This document shows positions 45,420 through 54,098 of a DNA stretch of 64,000 nucleotides, in pieces. The stretch's first letter is position 1; each line of letters starts with the position of its first letter. The DNA lies in the NCBI GenBank assembly GCA_000961575.1, contig LADP01000005.1, positions 62,001 through 126,000 of the forward strand, in the 5' to 3' direction. Below the pieces are notes generated by a model. It was not told the DNA's origin. It saw only the letters and a list, made by a program, of their open reading frames with translations, and did no database searches. The position numbers were made by a program, and so were the translations under genes. This stretch comes from Peptococcaceae bacterium BRH_c8a (GTDB lineage: Bacteria; Bacillota; Desulfotomaculia; Desulfotomaculales; Desulfallaceae).

Positions 45420-46217
45420 ATGATAGATTCGCACTTGAAATGGGTTAAAGGCAAGGTTAAAAGGGCTATTTTAAATTATGGAATGCTGGAAGACGGCGAC
45501 AGGGTGGCCGTTGGCCTGTCCGGTGGCAAGGACAGTATGGCACTACTACACTTGCTGTACCTCATTCGTAGGGAAGTACCGGTTAATTACACGCTGCATG
45601 CCATTTACATTAACCCTGGTTGGCCCGCCGAGGTTGAAGTAATGGACGAGTTTTGCCGGGCCAGGGATGTACCCTTTACCAATAAATTAACCGACATTGG
45701 GGAAGTGGTCTTTGAGCATCACAGTGATAAAAATCCCTGTGCATTGTGCGCCAACCTGCGGCGGGGGGCAATTAACAATACAGCCCGGGACTTGGGACTT
45801 AACAAACTTGCCCTAGGCCACCATTTGGACGATGCCATTGAAACATTTTTTATGAGTCTAATCTTTACCGGCCAGTTTAGAACCTTTTCACCGGTTACGT
45901 TTATGGATCGCAGCGGCATTACCCTAATCCGTCCGTTGATTTACCTGACCCAGCAAACAGTAAAGACGCTGGTGCAAAAACATGGGATTCCGGTAGTTAA
46001 GAGCCGCTGCCCGGTGAATGGACGAACCAAGCGGGAAGATATGAAAGAATTGGTAGGCTCGCTGGTAGAACTCTTCCCAGAATTAAAGACCAGATTTTTA
46101 TCTGCACTGCAAACTTTGGATCCGCAAAATATGTGGCCGCCAATGGTGTGCCGCAATATGCGTGATCTGCACGCACGAGAAAAAGACGGTAATGAAACAC
46201 CTGGGGAGGATTCTTAA
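45420..46217 (+). CDS. TtcA/PP-loop tRNA thiolation family ATPase
   Basis: 265 aa. PP-loop GLSGGKDSMALLHLL near residue 38, CxxC pair CALCANLRRG near 104 and GHHLDDAIETFFMS near 127 match TtcA-like tRNA 2-thiolation enzymes that bind a 4Fe-4S cluster. Target base is inferred from the family. ATG 45420 follows AAGGTGA at 5 nt. The next gene begins 2 nt after its stop. Confidence 0.88.
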   Translation: MIDSHLKWVKGKVKRAILNYGMLEDGDRVAVGLSGGKDSMALLHLLYLIRREVPVNYTLHAIYINPGWPAEVEVMDEFCRARDVPFTNKLTDIGEVVFEHHSDKNPCALCANLRRGAINNTARDLGLNKLALGHHLDDAIETFFMSLIFTGQFRTFSPVTFMDRSGITLIRPLIYLTQQTVKTLVQKHGIPVVKSRCPVNGRTKREDMKELVGSLVELFPELKTRFLSALQTLDPQNMWPPMVCRNMRDLHAREKDGNETPGEDS

Positions 46218-46219
46218 TA

Positions 46220-46684
46220 ATGAAGAAAAAGAGAGATGGGTACACTTTCGGCCTGGCTTTTACCGGTTTGACGATTTTTATGCTGATTTATACTTTTTTT
46301 TATACCAGCCAGTTCCGAATCATTCAGGGGCCTTCCGGCGTCTGGTTCCAGGCGATGGCACTGTCCATTACCGCCGTGCTGGCCGGTATGCTGATGGAAC
46401 TAAGCCGTTTTTGGGGCTTGATAATTGAGTTTAAAACGGATGCCGATTTGTTAATTCTGCAGGGGGTGCCGGCGGCCATTTTGGGTGTTATCCCCGGACC
46501 TTTTTGGCTTCAGGCCGGAGGAAATAATTTTCCCTTTATTTTCTTTGCCGACCCGGTGGTCACCGGTATATCGGGAGTCTGGCTAGGTATGGTCTTGTTT
46601 CGGGGCCTCTTCAACCACAAAAAAGTTAAGGAAAAAGAAGATGTAAAAGGTGACTTAAAAGGGAGGACACCTAAAAATGTATGA
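46220..46684 (+). CDS. Membrane hypothetical protein, ~4 helices
   Basis: 154 aa: helix pairs FGLAFTGLTIFMLIYTFFY and FQAMALSITAVLAGMLM, then LILQGVPAAILGVIP and GISGVWLGMVLF, with a basic cytoplasmic tail (HKKVKEKEDVKGDLKG). Co-transcribed with the TtcA-like gene. Family unknown. Confidence 0.65.
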   Translation: MKKKRDGYTFGLAFTGLTIFMLIYTFFYTSQFRIIQGPSGVWFQAMALSITAVLAGMLMELSRFWGLIIEFKTDADLLILQGVPAAILGVIPGPFWLQAGGNNFPFIFFADPVVTGISGVWLGMVLFRGLFNHKKVKEKEDVKGDLKGRTPKNV

Positions 46685-46698
46685 TTTATGTAACTACT

Positions 46699-46760
46699 TA
46701 GTAGTCGGTAGGCAGAATGAAAGAACGATTTATTACCTAATGGTATTGTAACTCCTGAAC
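46699..46760. repeat. AGTAGTCGGTAGGCAG repeat copy
   Basis: Diverged member of the AGTCAGTAGTCAG family, with AGAATGAAAGAAC inside it and ACTCCTGAACTGTTGAA on the right. Confidence 0.5.
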
Positions 46761-46849
46761 TGTTGAATAACTAAATAACATATTTTTTTTGCCAATAGGC
46801 AGGAAAATTATGTAAATTGTATAATGGTAAATAGTGGAGGTGTTGCCCT

Positions 46850-47572
46850 GTGCTTTTTGACAGGTACGGCGAAGTTTTGGTGCGCCTGGAAGAACTGGGC
46901 GCACGGGTAGGAAATTTGAACAACCGTGACAGGCAGGTGATGCAAAACTTGCTGGAAGAGCAGGAGTGGTTAAGCGCCACACTAGTAAAAAGGGCCAAAT
47001 TTTTATTAGAGGAAATAGACCGAAGTTTTGAAAAATTGTTTGATTGGATGATAACATTTTCGGATCTCATCGACCGGGCTTCCGGTCATGGCGGCACCCC
47101 CGCAGAGGTACTGCGGATGGAAAGGATGATGCAGGAGGCAGATGATCTGAGGGAACGCCTAAACCGAATGGTTACGGATCGGAACCAAAGGGAAGATGTT
47201 CCCTTCATTATTACTACCGGGACTGAGGAAAAGGGGGCGGGGCTGAAGCAGGACAAGGAACAGCTAAAGCTTTCGGTTGGGCGCTTATCGGGAGCCCGGC
47301 GGGAGGCCGCCCCGGCTAAAACGCAAGCGGAGATACTGTTGGAAACTGTACCGCCTTTTATACTGCCTGTCGGTTCTCGCGCCAATACTGATGCACCGGT
47401 GAAGGCGCCTGTGGCAGTAGTAAAAAAAATAAAGAAAAAAGACCGTAAAAAGAATAAAAACCGCGACATTCAGCAAAAATATTTGCCGCCAAAGGAATTG
47501 CTATCAGTTTTGGAGCAAAGAATGGCCGCTGCCTGTGGGGTTACCAAAGCTAAAAATGATGCCAAAAAATAA
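46850..47572 (+). CDS. Coiled-coil hypothetical protein with Lys-rich tail
   Basis: 240 aa. Residues ~1-115 have heptad patterns (LVRLEELGARVGNLNNRDRQ; EEQEWLSATLVKRAKFLLEE), then a variable Ala/Pro-rich region and KKIKKKDRKKNKNRD. GTG 46850. I recognise no family. Confidence 0.6.
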   Translation: MLFDRYGEVLVRLEELGARVGNLNNRDRQVMQNLLEEQEWLSATLVKRAKFLLEEIDRSFEKLFDWMITFSDLIDRASGHGGTPAEVLRMERMMQEADDLRERLNRMVTDRNQREDVPFIITTGTEEKGAGLKQDKEQLKLSVGRLSGARREAAPAKTQAEILLETVPPFILPVGSRANTDAPVKAPVAVVKKIKKKDRKKNKNRDIQQKYLPPKELLSVLEQRMAAACGVTKAKNDAKK

Positions 47573-47573
47573 A

Positions 47574-47748
47574 AGTCAGTAGTCAGTAGTCAGAATGAGA
47601 GAACGGCGAAAACACTTGAAGATTTATGGTATGTGAAGGCGCATTTGTAGCGCTTGGGTTTTATAAAAATTAAATTTATTTTGCAAGAGGTTGGCAACTG
47701 CTGGAAGCATATTCTCAGGAATTTTAGATTCTGACTCCTGAATTCTTA
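47574..47748. repeat. AGTCAGTAGTCAG repeat with inverted end
   Basis: Left end AGTCAGTAGTCAGTAGTCAG (47574-47593) and inverted right end GATTCTGACTCCTGAATTC (about 47727-47745), AT-rich interior. Fills most of the spacer between two hypothetical genes. Confidence 0.6.
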
Positions 47749-47826
47749 ATGCGTTATGCCTTGCATTTGGACACCGTATGGCATAAGATGGTGGGCGAAG
47801 GTAAAAATTAACACGAGGTGAACATT

Positions 47827-48321
47827 TTGCAGGATACAACAGGCAATTATTATGCAGAAGAAGGAACCGCCATTGTAGGCAAGTTCTTGGATGCTATAAA
47901 GAATGAGGATACCTTAACTTTCTGGAGTTTAATGGACCGGCGTGGGCAAGGATATTTCATGGGCATGTGGTTTTACGCCCTAGGTAATACTGACTTAAAC
48001 GCCATTTCAATGCTTGCTGAGGACGAAAATTTCCTAAAAGACGCTCTGGCAGCTATCGTTGGAGAACTGAAAACTAACTTGGGTGAACTGTCGGAAAACC
48101 CAACTATTGGTAAAATTCAATTTGCAGGCGATCTGCAGGCACTGGTGCCTGTATCTGCCTGTTGCGGTCCAGAGGGGGCCATGCGTACCGACCATGTCCC
48201 GCTGGTGATGGAACTTTCTTCGACCGGAAACGGGGAAGAAGGTCGGTTTGCCGGCAGCACAGTGGGCATGACCTGCTGGAAAATTGACGCCTTAAAGTGC
48301 TTCCGCGTGCAGAAAGCTTAA
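47827..48321 (+). CDS. Hypothetical protein (164 aa)
   Basis: TTG 47827 lies after a GAGGTG SD at 6 nt; a GTG at 47818 overlaps the SD. It shows FLDAIKNEDTLTFWSLMDRRGQGYFMGMWF, which resembles the helix start of NTF2/SnoaL-type folds, and a Cys pair (SACCGPEG). No firm family. A large palindrome follows 5 nt after its stop. Confidence 0.6.
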   Translation: MQDTTGNYYAEEGTAIVGKFLDAIKNEDTLTFWSLMDRRGQGYFMGMWFYALGNTDLNAISMLAEDENFLKDALAAIVGELKTNLGELSENPTIGKIQFAGDLQALVPVSACCGPEGAMRTDHVPLVMELSSTGNGEEGRFAGSTVGMTCWKIDALKCFRVQKA

Positions 48322-48325
48322 AAGG

Positions 48326-48396
48326 GGGTCAGGCCCGGCATAACTGCATAACTCAAATTATAAATTTGAGTTATGCAGTTATGCCGGGCCTGACCC
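48326..48396. repeat. Perfect palindrome, 34-bp arms
   Basis: Arms 48326-48359 and 48363-48396 are perfectly complementary around ATA. The outer part GGGTCAGGCCCGGCATAACT continues as in the 32375 copy; the tip is unrelated. It lies between convergent stops (48321 and 48405). Confidence 0.95.
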
Positions 48397-48404
48397 AACT
48401 TTAA

Positions 48405-49046
48405 TTAAGCTTTCTTTGCTAGGGCGCCTATGGGGCAAGCTTCGGCGCAGTCTCCGCAGCCCTGACACCCGCTATCACCCAGGGGTAGATCACCAAAGGT
48501 GGCGACAATACGTTCAAAGCCCCGGCGGGTAAAGCCCAATACACCGTTGCCGCTATGGCGGCAGGCCCTGATGCAGCGGCCGCACAGCACGCACTTATTG
48601 GGGTCGTACAATATGCCGGGGGCGCTATCATCCACCGGCAGCCCTTTATCCAAAACCGGCAAGTTTTTTGGCTTCAGCCTTAGTTTACGGGCCTTGGCGA
48701 TACGCTGTAATTCGCAGTTACCGTTGGCTGGGCAGTTTTTGCAATCTAGCCGATGGTTAGACATCAGCAACTCAAATCCTGCGGCCACAAGGGCATCCAC
48801 CCGTTCGCTGCGGGTTTTTACCACCAGACCTTCGGATACCGGCAGGGTGCAGGCGGGCATCGGCGCGGGACGCCCATCAACTTCTACGAAACACAGCCGG
48901 CATGATGCCGGCCTTTCTTTTTCATTACGCTCGCCGCACAAGTGGGGGATGTAAATATCATTATCCAAGGCTGTCCAGAGCAGCATTTCCCCCTCGGCAG
49001 CGTTGATTATTTTACCGTCAACGGTAAAGGTTATTTGATTGCCCAT
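48405..49046 (-). CDS. NADH dehydrogenase/hydrogenase gamma-type Fe-S protein (NuoG N-terminal/HoxU-like)
   Basis: 213 aa. 2Fe-2S ferredoxin domain (HLCGERNEKERPASCRLC), His-Cys cluster (HRLDCKNCPANGNCELQ) and two 4Fe-4S sites (CVLCGRCIRACRHSG, CQGCGDCAEACPIGAL). No molybdopterin or H-cluster domain follows. In NADH-linked hydrogenases or formate dehydrogenases it wires the flavoprotein to a catalytic subunit. It starts directly after the nuoF-like stop. Confidence 0.93.
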   Translation of the reverse strand: MGNQITFTVDGKIINAAEGEMLLWTALDNDIYIPHLCGERNEKERPASCRLCFVEVDGRPAPMPACTLPVSEGLVVKTRSERVDALVAAGFELLMSNHRLDCKNCPANGNCELQRIAKARKLRLKPKNLPVLDKGLPVDDSAPGILYDPNKCVLCGRCIRACRHSGNGVLGFTRRGFERIVATFGDLPLGDSGCQGCGDCAEACPIGALAKKA

Positions 49047-50966
49047 TTATTTAACCCCCTCCCCTTGCTCTCGCGCAGCCACTTCGCTGGGCGGAGAGAG
49101 TTTTACAATCGCCTCGTACTGGGGCGGGCAGGCCACCTTACAGCTGTCGCACTTGACGCATTTTTCCTGATCAATAACCTTAATGCGGTCTTCATTGGAG
49201 AAAATAGCCTCCACCGGGCAGCTGCCCAAGCAGGCGTCGCAAGAACGTTCGCATTTATCTGGCAGGATATAGTAAGCAATCAGATCCTTGCACATCAGGG
49301 AAGGGCAGCGACCTTCGTTGATGTGGGCTTCGTATTCATCCCGGAAATGTTTGATCGTGCTGAGCACCGGATTGGGCGCGGTTTTGCCCAAATTGCAGAG
49401 GGAGCCTTCTTTTACCCTGGCAGCCATTTCCATTAACAATTCAATATCTTCCGGCTTACCGTGGCCCTTAGTGATGCGCTCCAATATATCCAGCATATGC
49501 TTGGTGCCCAGGCGGCAGAAAGTGCACTTACCGCACGATTCCTTCTGGGTGAAATCCAAAAAATAGCGAGCTATTTCCACCATACAGTCATCCTCGTCCA
49601 GCACCACCATGCCGCCGGAGCCCATCATAGCCCCAGCCTCGGTCAGTGAGTCAAAATCAATGGGTGTTTCCAGTGCCGATTCAGGCAGGCAGCCACCGGA
49701 TGGGCCGCCGATTTGCACAGCCTTAAATTGTTTGCCGCCAGCTATGCCGCTGCCAACCTCAAAAATAAGCTCGTTTAATGTGGTGCTCATGGGTACTTCA
49801 ACCAAGCCGGTGTTTTCAATTTTACCGGCCAGGGCAAATATAGCGGTGCCTGGATTTTTCTCAGTGCCGATACTTTTAAACCAATCAGCGCCGTTATTTA
49901 TAATGTGTGGTACGTAGGAAAATGACTTAACGTTGTTAATCACTGTGGGTTTACCCCACAGGCCGGCATCGGCCGGGAAGGGCGGCTTGTGCGTGGGGAT
50001 GCCGGCCCGGCCTTCCATGGAGGCAATTAGAGCTGTTTCCTCACCGCATACAAACGCACCGGAGCCTTGAAAAATTTCAATATTAAAACTAAAACCCGTG
50101 CCCAATATGTTTTCTCCCAACAGGCCTTTTTCGTGGGCTTGCTGCACGGCCTGGTTAACCCGTTCCACCGCCAGGGGGTACTCGGCCCGAATGTAGATAT
50201 ATCCCTTCTCCGAGCCAACCGCCCGGCCGGCTATAATCATCCCTTCCAACAGCGAATGGGGGGTGGACTCCAGAATAGTGCGATCCATAAATGCACCGGG
50301 ATCCCCTTCGTCAGCATTACAGATTAAATATTTGGGCGTCCCCCCGGCGTTGCTACAGGTTTCCCACTTTAAGCCGGTAGGAAATCCGGCCCCGCCCCGG
50401 CCACGTAGCCCCGAAGCTTTTACAGTTTTAATGATCTCTCCGGGGTCGGCCTCAAGCACTTTAACCAGCGCACTGTAACCGCCGGTGGCAATATAATGTT
50501 CAATGTTCTGCGGGTCAATAAAGCCACACTGATCCAATACTATCTTGTTTTCGTGAATTCCTCTGGGGAAGTCCGAATAGGTGGGGAAAAAGTCGTTTGG
50601 CTCCAGGGCCACCAGGGCAAACTCGTAACCGGGGTCGCCGTCGGTAAGATAGTCTCTTACTATTCTGGCGCCCACACCCTCGTTCACGTTACCGTATGCT
50701 ATGGGAGGGAAACCCTCGTTGTAAATAACCATAATCGGTTCAGCGTAACAGTGTCCCATGCAGCCCACCTCAACCACATTGGCTTCCAACTGCAGGCGAC
50801 TCAGCTCGTTATTTATCTCTTCCACCAGTTTCAGTGCCCCTGCCGCCCGGCCGCAGGTGGCGGCCCCAATCAAAATTAACGGCTTCTCAAATAACTTGCC
50901 CCTGTTTTGTTCCGCTTCTTCTTTAAGTGTAGCGTAAACTGCGGCTGCCTGATTGTTACTGGCCAT
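49047..50966 (-). CDS. nuoF: NuoF-like NADH-binding flavoprotein with extra Fe-S domains
   Basis: 639 aa. Thioredoxin-like 2Fe-2S domain (~1-120), FMN/NADH domain with LRGRGGAGFPTGLKW and CNADEGDPGAFMDRT, FVCGEETALIASMEG, a 4Fe-4S site ESCGKCTFCRLGT and two C-terminal 4Fe-4S sets (CERSCDACLGSCP, CVKCDSCKVACPP). ATG 50966 overlaps nuoE. Typical of HydB/HndC diaphorase subunits of flavin-based enzymes. Confidence 0.95.
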   Translation of the reverse strand: MASNNQAAAVYATLKEEAEQNRGKLFEKPLILIGAATCGRAAGALKLVEEINNELSRLQLEANVVEVGCMGHCYAEPIMVIYNEGFPPIAYGNVNEGVGARIVRDYLTDGDPGYEFALVALEPNDFFPTYSDFPRGIHENKIVLDQCGFIDPQNIEHYIATGGYSALVKVLEADPGEIIKTVKASGLRGRGGAGFPTGLKWETCSNAGGTPKYLICNADEGDPGAFMDRTILESTPHSLLEGMIIAGRAVGSEKGYIYIRAEYPLAVERVNQAVQQAHEKGLLGENILGTGFSFNIEIFQGSGAFVCGEETALIASMEGRAGIPTHKPPFPADAGLWGKPTVINNVKSFSYVPHIINNGADWFKSIGTEKNPGTAIFALAGKIENTGLVEVPMSTTLNELIFEVGSGIAGGKQFKAVQIGGPSGGCLPESALETPIDFDSLTEAGAMMGSGGMVVLDEDDCMVEIARYFLDFTQKESCGKCTFCRLGTKHMLDILERITKGHGKPEDIELLMEMAARVKEGSLCNLGKTAPNPVLSTIKHFRDEYEAHINEGRCPSLMCKDLIAYYILPDKCERSCDACLGSCPVEAIFSNEDRIKVIDQEKCVKCDSCKVACPPQYEAIVKLSPPSEVAAREQGEGVK

Positions 50967-51489
50967 TATCTTCACCGCCCTCTGCTGCTGCGTTTTTCTT
51001 GTCCAGCTCATAGGAGAACAGTAAACCATCTACCCTGGTGGGAGTTATTTTACCGTTAACTTCTTCGTTATTTACCACCACCGGGGCCATGGTACAGCAC
51101 CCCACGCAGGCTACCCGTTCCAGGCTGAACTCCCGGTCTTCGGTGGTTTCGCCAACCTTGATCTTCAGCCGTCTTTCCCAGGCTTCCTGAATAATGTTGG
51201 CCCCGCGCATATGACAGGCGGTGCCCATGCATATTTTGATTTGGTTTTTGCCCGGGGGGGTAAGACGGAACTGGTTATAAAAGGTGATCACCCCGTATAC
51301 ATCTACAGCTGGGATATTGAAATGGGCGGCTACCTCCTGCATGGCCACCGGGGGAACGTAACCCAGCTTCTTCTGTACCTGCTGCAACACGGGAATCAGG
51401 TTGCCCCGGCTATCGTTAGGCCCGGACAGGATATCTCTGGTTGTGTCCACGGCTACTCTGGTTTCCTCCGCGGTTAATTTCAATCTCAT
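50956..51489 (-). CDS. nuoE: NuoE-like 2Fe-2S subunit
   Basis: 177 aa. N-terminal helical part (GNLIPVLQQVQKKLGYVPP) and thioredoxin-like 2Fe-2S domain with CMGTACHMRGA and CVGCCTMAPV. First gene of the module nuoE-nuoF-nuoG-like. The 185 nt upstream have no clear regulatory element. Confidence 0.95.
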   Translation of the reverse strand: MRLKLTAEETRVAVDTTRDILSGPNDSRGNLIPVLQQVQKKLGYVPPVAMQEVAAHFNIPAVDVYGVITFYNQFRLTPPGKNQIKICMGTACHMRGANIIQEAWERRLKIKVGETTEDREFSLERVACVGCCTMAPVVVNNEEVNGKITPTRVDGLLFSYELDKKNAAAEGGEDNGQ

Positions 51490-51674
51490 CGCTCCTGTAT
51501 AAAAAAATTACTGGAACGGCAGCGCTGTCTCCAGATTCAAATATAAACATATTAAGCCGTCCAGCCAACTTATCAATTATCTGAATTATAACATAACTAA
51601 ATTCGCAAATCCATATATACAAAAATTATAATTATGCTAAATAGTGTACTTTTTTACTCTAATGTTCGGGCAAA

Positions 51675-51983
51675 TTACCCATTTAAGAGGTTGTTCTCCA
51701 CCCAGTTACGCAGTTCTCCGTTAATATTATAGAGAGAGTCCAAGTTCATATTGGCGCCTTGTTCCTCGACAGCCCGAACCATCATTTCTTCCGGTGGTTG
51801 TTGCTTGTCCTGTAGAGTCTGGGTTTTACTAAGGCGATCTTTAATCATGTACAGGGCTAGACGGGGTTTTTTGTCGCATACATCTACCACAAAGGCATAG
51901 CCGCTATGCCTTTCACCTTTGAACTCGTCCTCCAACCGGAAATCCCAAAGTATGTTGTCTTTTATCTCCTGGTAAAAACTCAT
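51675..51983 (-). CDS. Hypothetical protein (102 aa)
   Basis: Soluble, charged protein (SFYQEIKDNILWDFRLEDEF...). The middle, PRLALYMIKDRL, and C-terminal NWVENNLLNG show no known domain to me. It starts at ATG 51983 with a modest SD and stands alone. Confidence 0.6.
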   Translation of the reverse strand: MSFYQEIKDNILWDFRLEDEFKGERHSGYAFVVDVCDKKPRLALYMIKDRLSKTQTLQDKQQPPEEMMVRAVEEQGANMNLDSLYNINGELRNWVENNLLNG

Positions 51984-52280
51984 ATCTCAGCACCATCCTA
52001 TCCGTTTTTATAATCAAAAAAATTTTAGCACAGTTAATGAAAATAAGCAAAAAATGATAGTTGGTGCTTATTAACGCTGGGGTGTGATATTGTTTTTAAC
52101 AGCACATCCCGTTCGCAATCATTTAAATATCCGGATTTGGTTTTGGTAATCCATGTTGGGGCGATTGTCTAGCTAGGAAACGGTTACATATTAAAAAGCA
52201 GCAGGATTTACTCGGGGAAAATAGAAATCATGTAACTTGTAGAAAAAAGAAAAATAAGAACGGAACCGGGAGGGGAAGAA
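51984..52280. other. Divergent intergenic region, ~300 nt
   Basis: AT-rich, without a convincing gene or hairpin. A GGGAGGGG SD closes it before the transporter start at 52281. Confidence 0.35.
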
Positions 52281-53258
52281 GTGTTTATTCGCAGAGGAAA
52301 TTTTATTTCGTTAACAATTTTGGCTTTACTGTTATTTATCCTGGGCGGCTGCGGCGGTGATAAACAACCGGCGGAGCAAGCATTGCCCACCTTGAAAGTG
52401 GGAATGATGCCCATTACAGATAACCTGCCCTTCTGGCTGGCGGAGGAAAATGGTTACTTTGCCGAAGAGGGGATAGAGGTAGAGTTAATCGGTTTTCCCA
52501 GCGCGCTGGAGAGGGACAGTGCTTTTACCGCAGGGCAGATTGATGCCGGCATCGGGGACATGCTGGCCGTTGCTGCCATGAATAACGCAGGTACCGAAGT
52601 GCGGGCTGTTTCGGTGGGCCAGGGTGCCACGCCGGGGGAAAACCGGTTTGCCATCCTTGCAGCGCCTGATTCCGGCATTACCAGCCCGGAGCAGCTTAAA
52701 AACGTACCCATTGCCATGTCACTAAACACCATCAATGAATATCTTACAGACCGGCTTTTGCAAACCCAGGGGTTGCAGTCCGGCGAAATTGTCAAAAACA
52801 GCATTCCCAAGCTGCCTCTAAGATTGGAAGCGCTTTTGAACGGCAGTGTTAAGGCGGCCACTTTGCCAGATCCCTTTGCCACTCTGGCAGAAATCAAGGG
52901 TGCCAACCTAGTGGTGGACAACATGGAAAATACCGTGGCTCAAACCGTGGTTATCGCGCGCAAGGCTACTCTGGATCAAAATCTAGCCGGAATGCAAAAA
53001 CTAATGCGGGCTTATGCCAGGGCGGTGGAAGATTTGCAAACCGACCCGCTGCAATACGATAAACTAATAGTTGAAAAAGCCCGGGTACCTGGTGAAGTAC
53101 TGGCCAGCAGTGTGCGCCCGTTAGCGCTTCATTTTACTGCGCCCGTACTGCCGGACGAGGCTGGCGTGAACGAGGTCATCCAGTGGATGAATGAACACCA
53201 ATTGCTGGACAAGGAGCTTGGATACGGGGATCTGGTTGACGATCGGGTGCTAAAGTAG
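52281..53258 (+). CDS. ABC substrate-binding lipoprotein (SsuA/NMT1-like)
   Basis: 325 aa with a lipobox (FILGGCGGDK; Cys near 24). Mature part: KVGMMPITDNLPFWLAEENGYFAEEGIEVELIGF and GQIDAGIGDMLAVAAMNN, as in nitrate/sulfonate/taurine binding proteins. GTG 52281 follows GGGAGGGG. Ligand unknown. Confidence 0.85.
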   Translation: MFIRRGNFISLTILALLLFILGGCGGDKQPAEQALPTLKVGMMPITDNLPFWLAEENGYFAEEGIEVELIGFPSALERDSAFTAGQIDAGIGDMLAVAAMNNAGTEVRAVSVGQGATPGENRFAILAAPDSGITSPEQLKNVPIAMSLNTINEYLTDRLLQTQGLQSGEIVKNSIPKLPLRLEALLNGSVKAATLPDPFATLAEIKGANLVVDNMENTVAQTVVIARKATLDQNLAGMQKLMRAYARAVEDLQTDPLQYDKLIVEKARVPGEVLASSVRPLALHFTAPVLPDEAGVNEVIQWMNEHQLLDKELGYGDLVDDRVLK

Positions 53259-54041
53259 GTGAATGTTACCGTGCACGACAATATGATGTTAGAAATAGAA
53301 GGGCTTTCCGTGGGTTACCGGCAGCCCAAGGGTGAGGTACCCGCGCTGCGTGACGTATCCTTTTCGGTGCCCCGGGGCGGAACCTGCGCCCTAATCGGAC
53401 CCTCGGGCTGCGGTAAATCCACGCTGCTGTACGTGCTGTCGGGTTTATTGAAACAGTTTGGGGGTCAAGTTATGGTGGAGGGGGCGCCGGTGGCACCCCT
53501 GCGCCGGCAGACCGCGCTGATTTTACAGGATTACGGACTTTTGCCCTGGAAAAAAGTATCCGATAACGTGGCGCTGGGCCTGGAAATCAGGGGCGTAGCC
53601 AAAGATGAGCAAACGGAACGGATTAGGCGGGTGCTCACCGAGGTGGGGCTGTGGGAGATGCGTGACCGTTTTCCGTCCCAGTTAAGCGGTGGTCAGCGCC
53701 AGCGTACCGGTATCGCCCGCGCCCTGGCCCTGGAGCCCGACCTGTTGCTGATGGACGAGCCCTTTTCATCCCTGGACGCTCTGACCAGGGAGCATCTGCA
53801 GGGTCTGTTGCTGGATATCTGGAACAGCAAGCGGATCACTGTGTTACTGGTAACCCACAGCATTGAAGAAGCCATTTTCCTGGGTCAAAAAATTGTCGTT
53901 TTGTCCGGCCATCCCGGGCAGGTCATCGACGTGGTGGAAAACCCCCGGGTAGGGCAGAAGGGCTATCGTAAAACTACTGAATATCATATTCTGACCTCAC
54001 AACTACGGGACAAACTGGAGCAAGTCGGGGACGGTTCTTGA
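53259..54041 (+). CDS. ABC ATPase (SsuB/TauB-like)
   Basis: 260 aa. Walker [68 protein letters not shown] immediately after the binding-protein stop. Substrate is undetermined. Confidence 0.9.
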   Translation: MNVTVHDNMMLEIEGLSVGYRQPKGEVPALRDVSFSVPRGGTCALIGPSGCGKSTLLYVLSGLLKQFGGQVMVEGAPVAPLRRQTALILQDYGLLPWKKVSDNVALGLEIRGVAKDEQTERIRRVLTEVGLWEMRDRFPSQLSGGQRQRTGIARALALEPDLLLMDEPFSSLDALTREHLQGLLLDIWNSKRITVLLVTHSIEEAIFLGQKIVVLSGHPGQVIDVVENPRVGQKGYRKTTEYHILTSQLRDKLEQVGDGS

Positions 54042-54098
54042 CTTGCTTGGTTGTAATTGAAAATTTTGACGGATACCGCCGAGTGGAGTTGTTAACAG

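Noticed and set aside
48405-51489. Respiratory complex I operon
   Set aside because: Only the NADH-input subunits are present and NuoF carries extra Fe-S domains; no membrane subunits adjoin.
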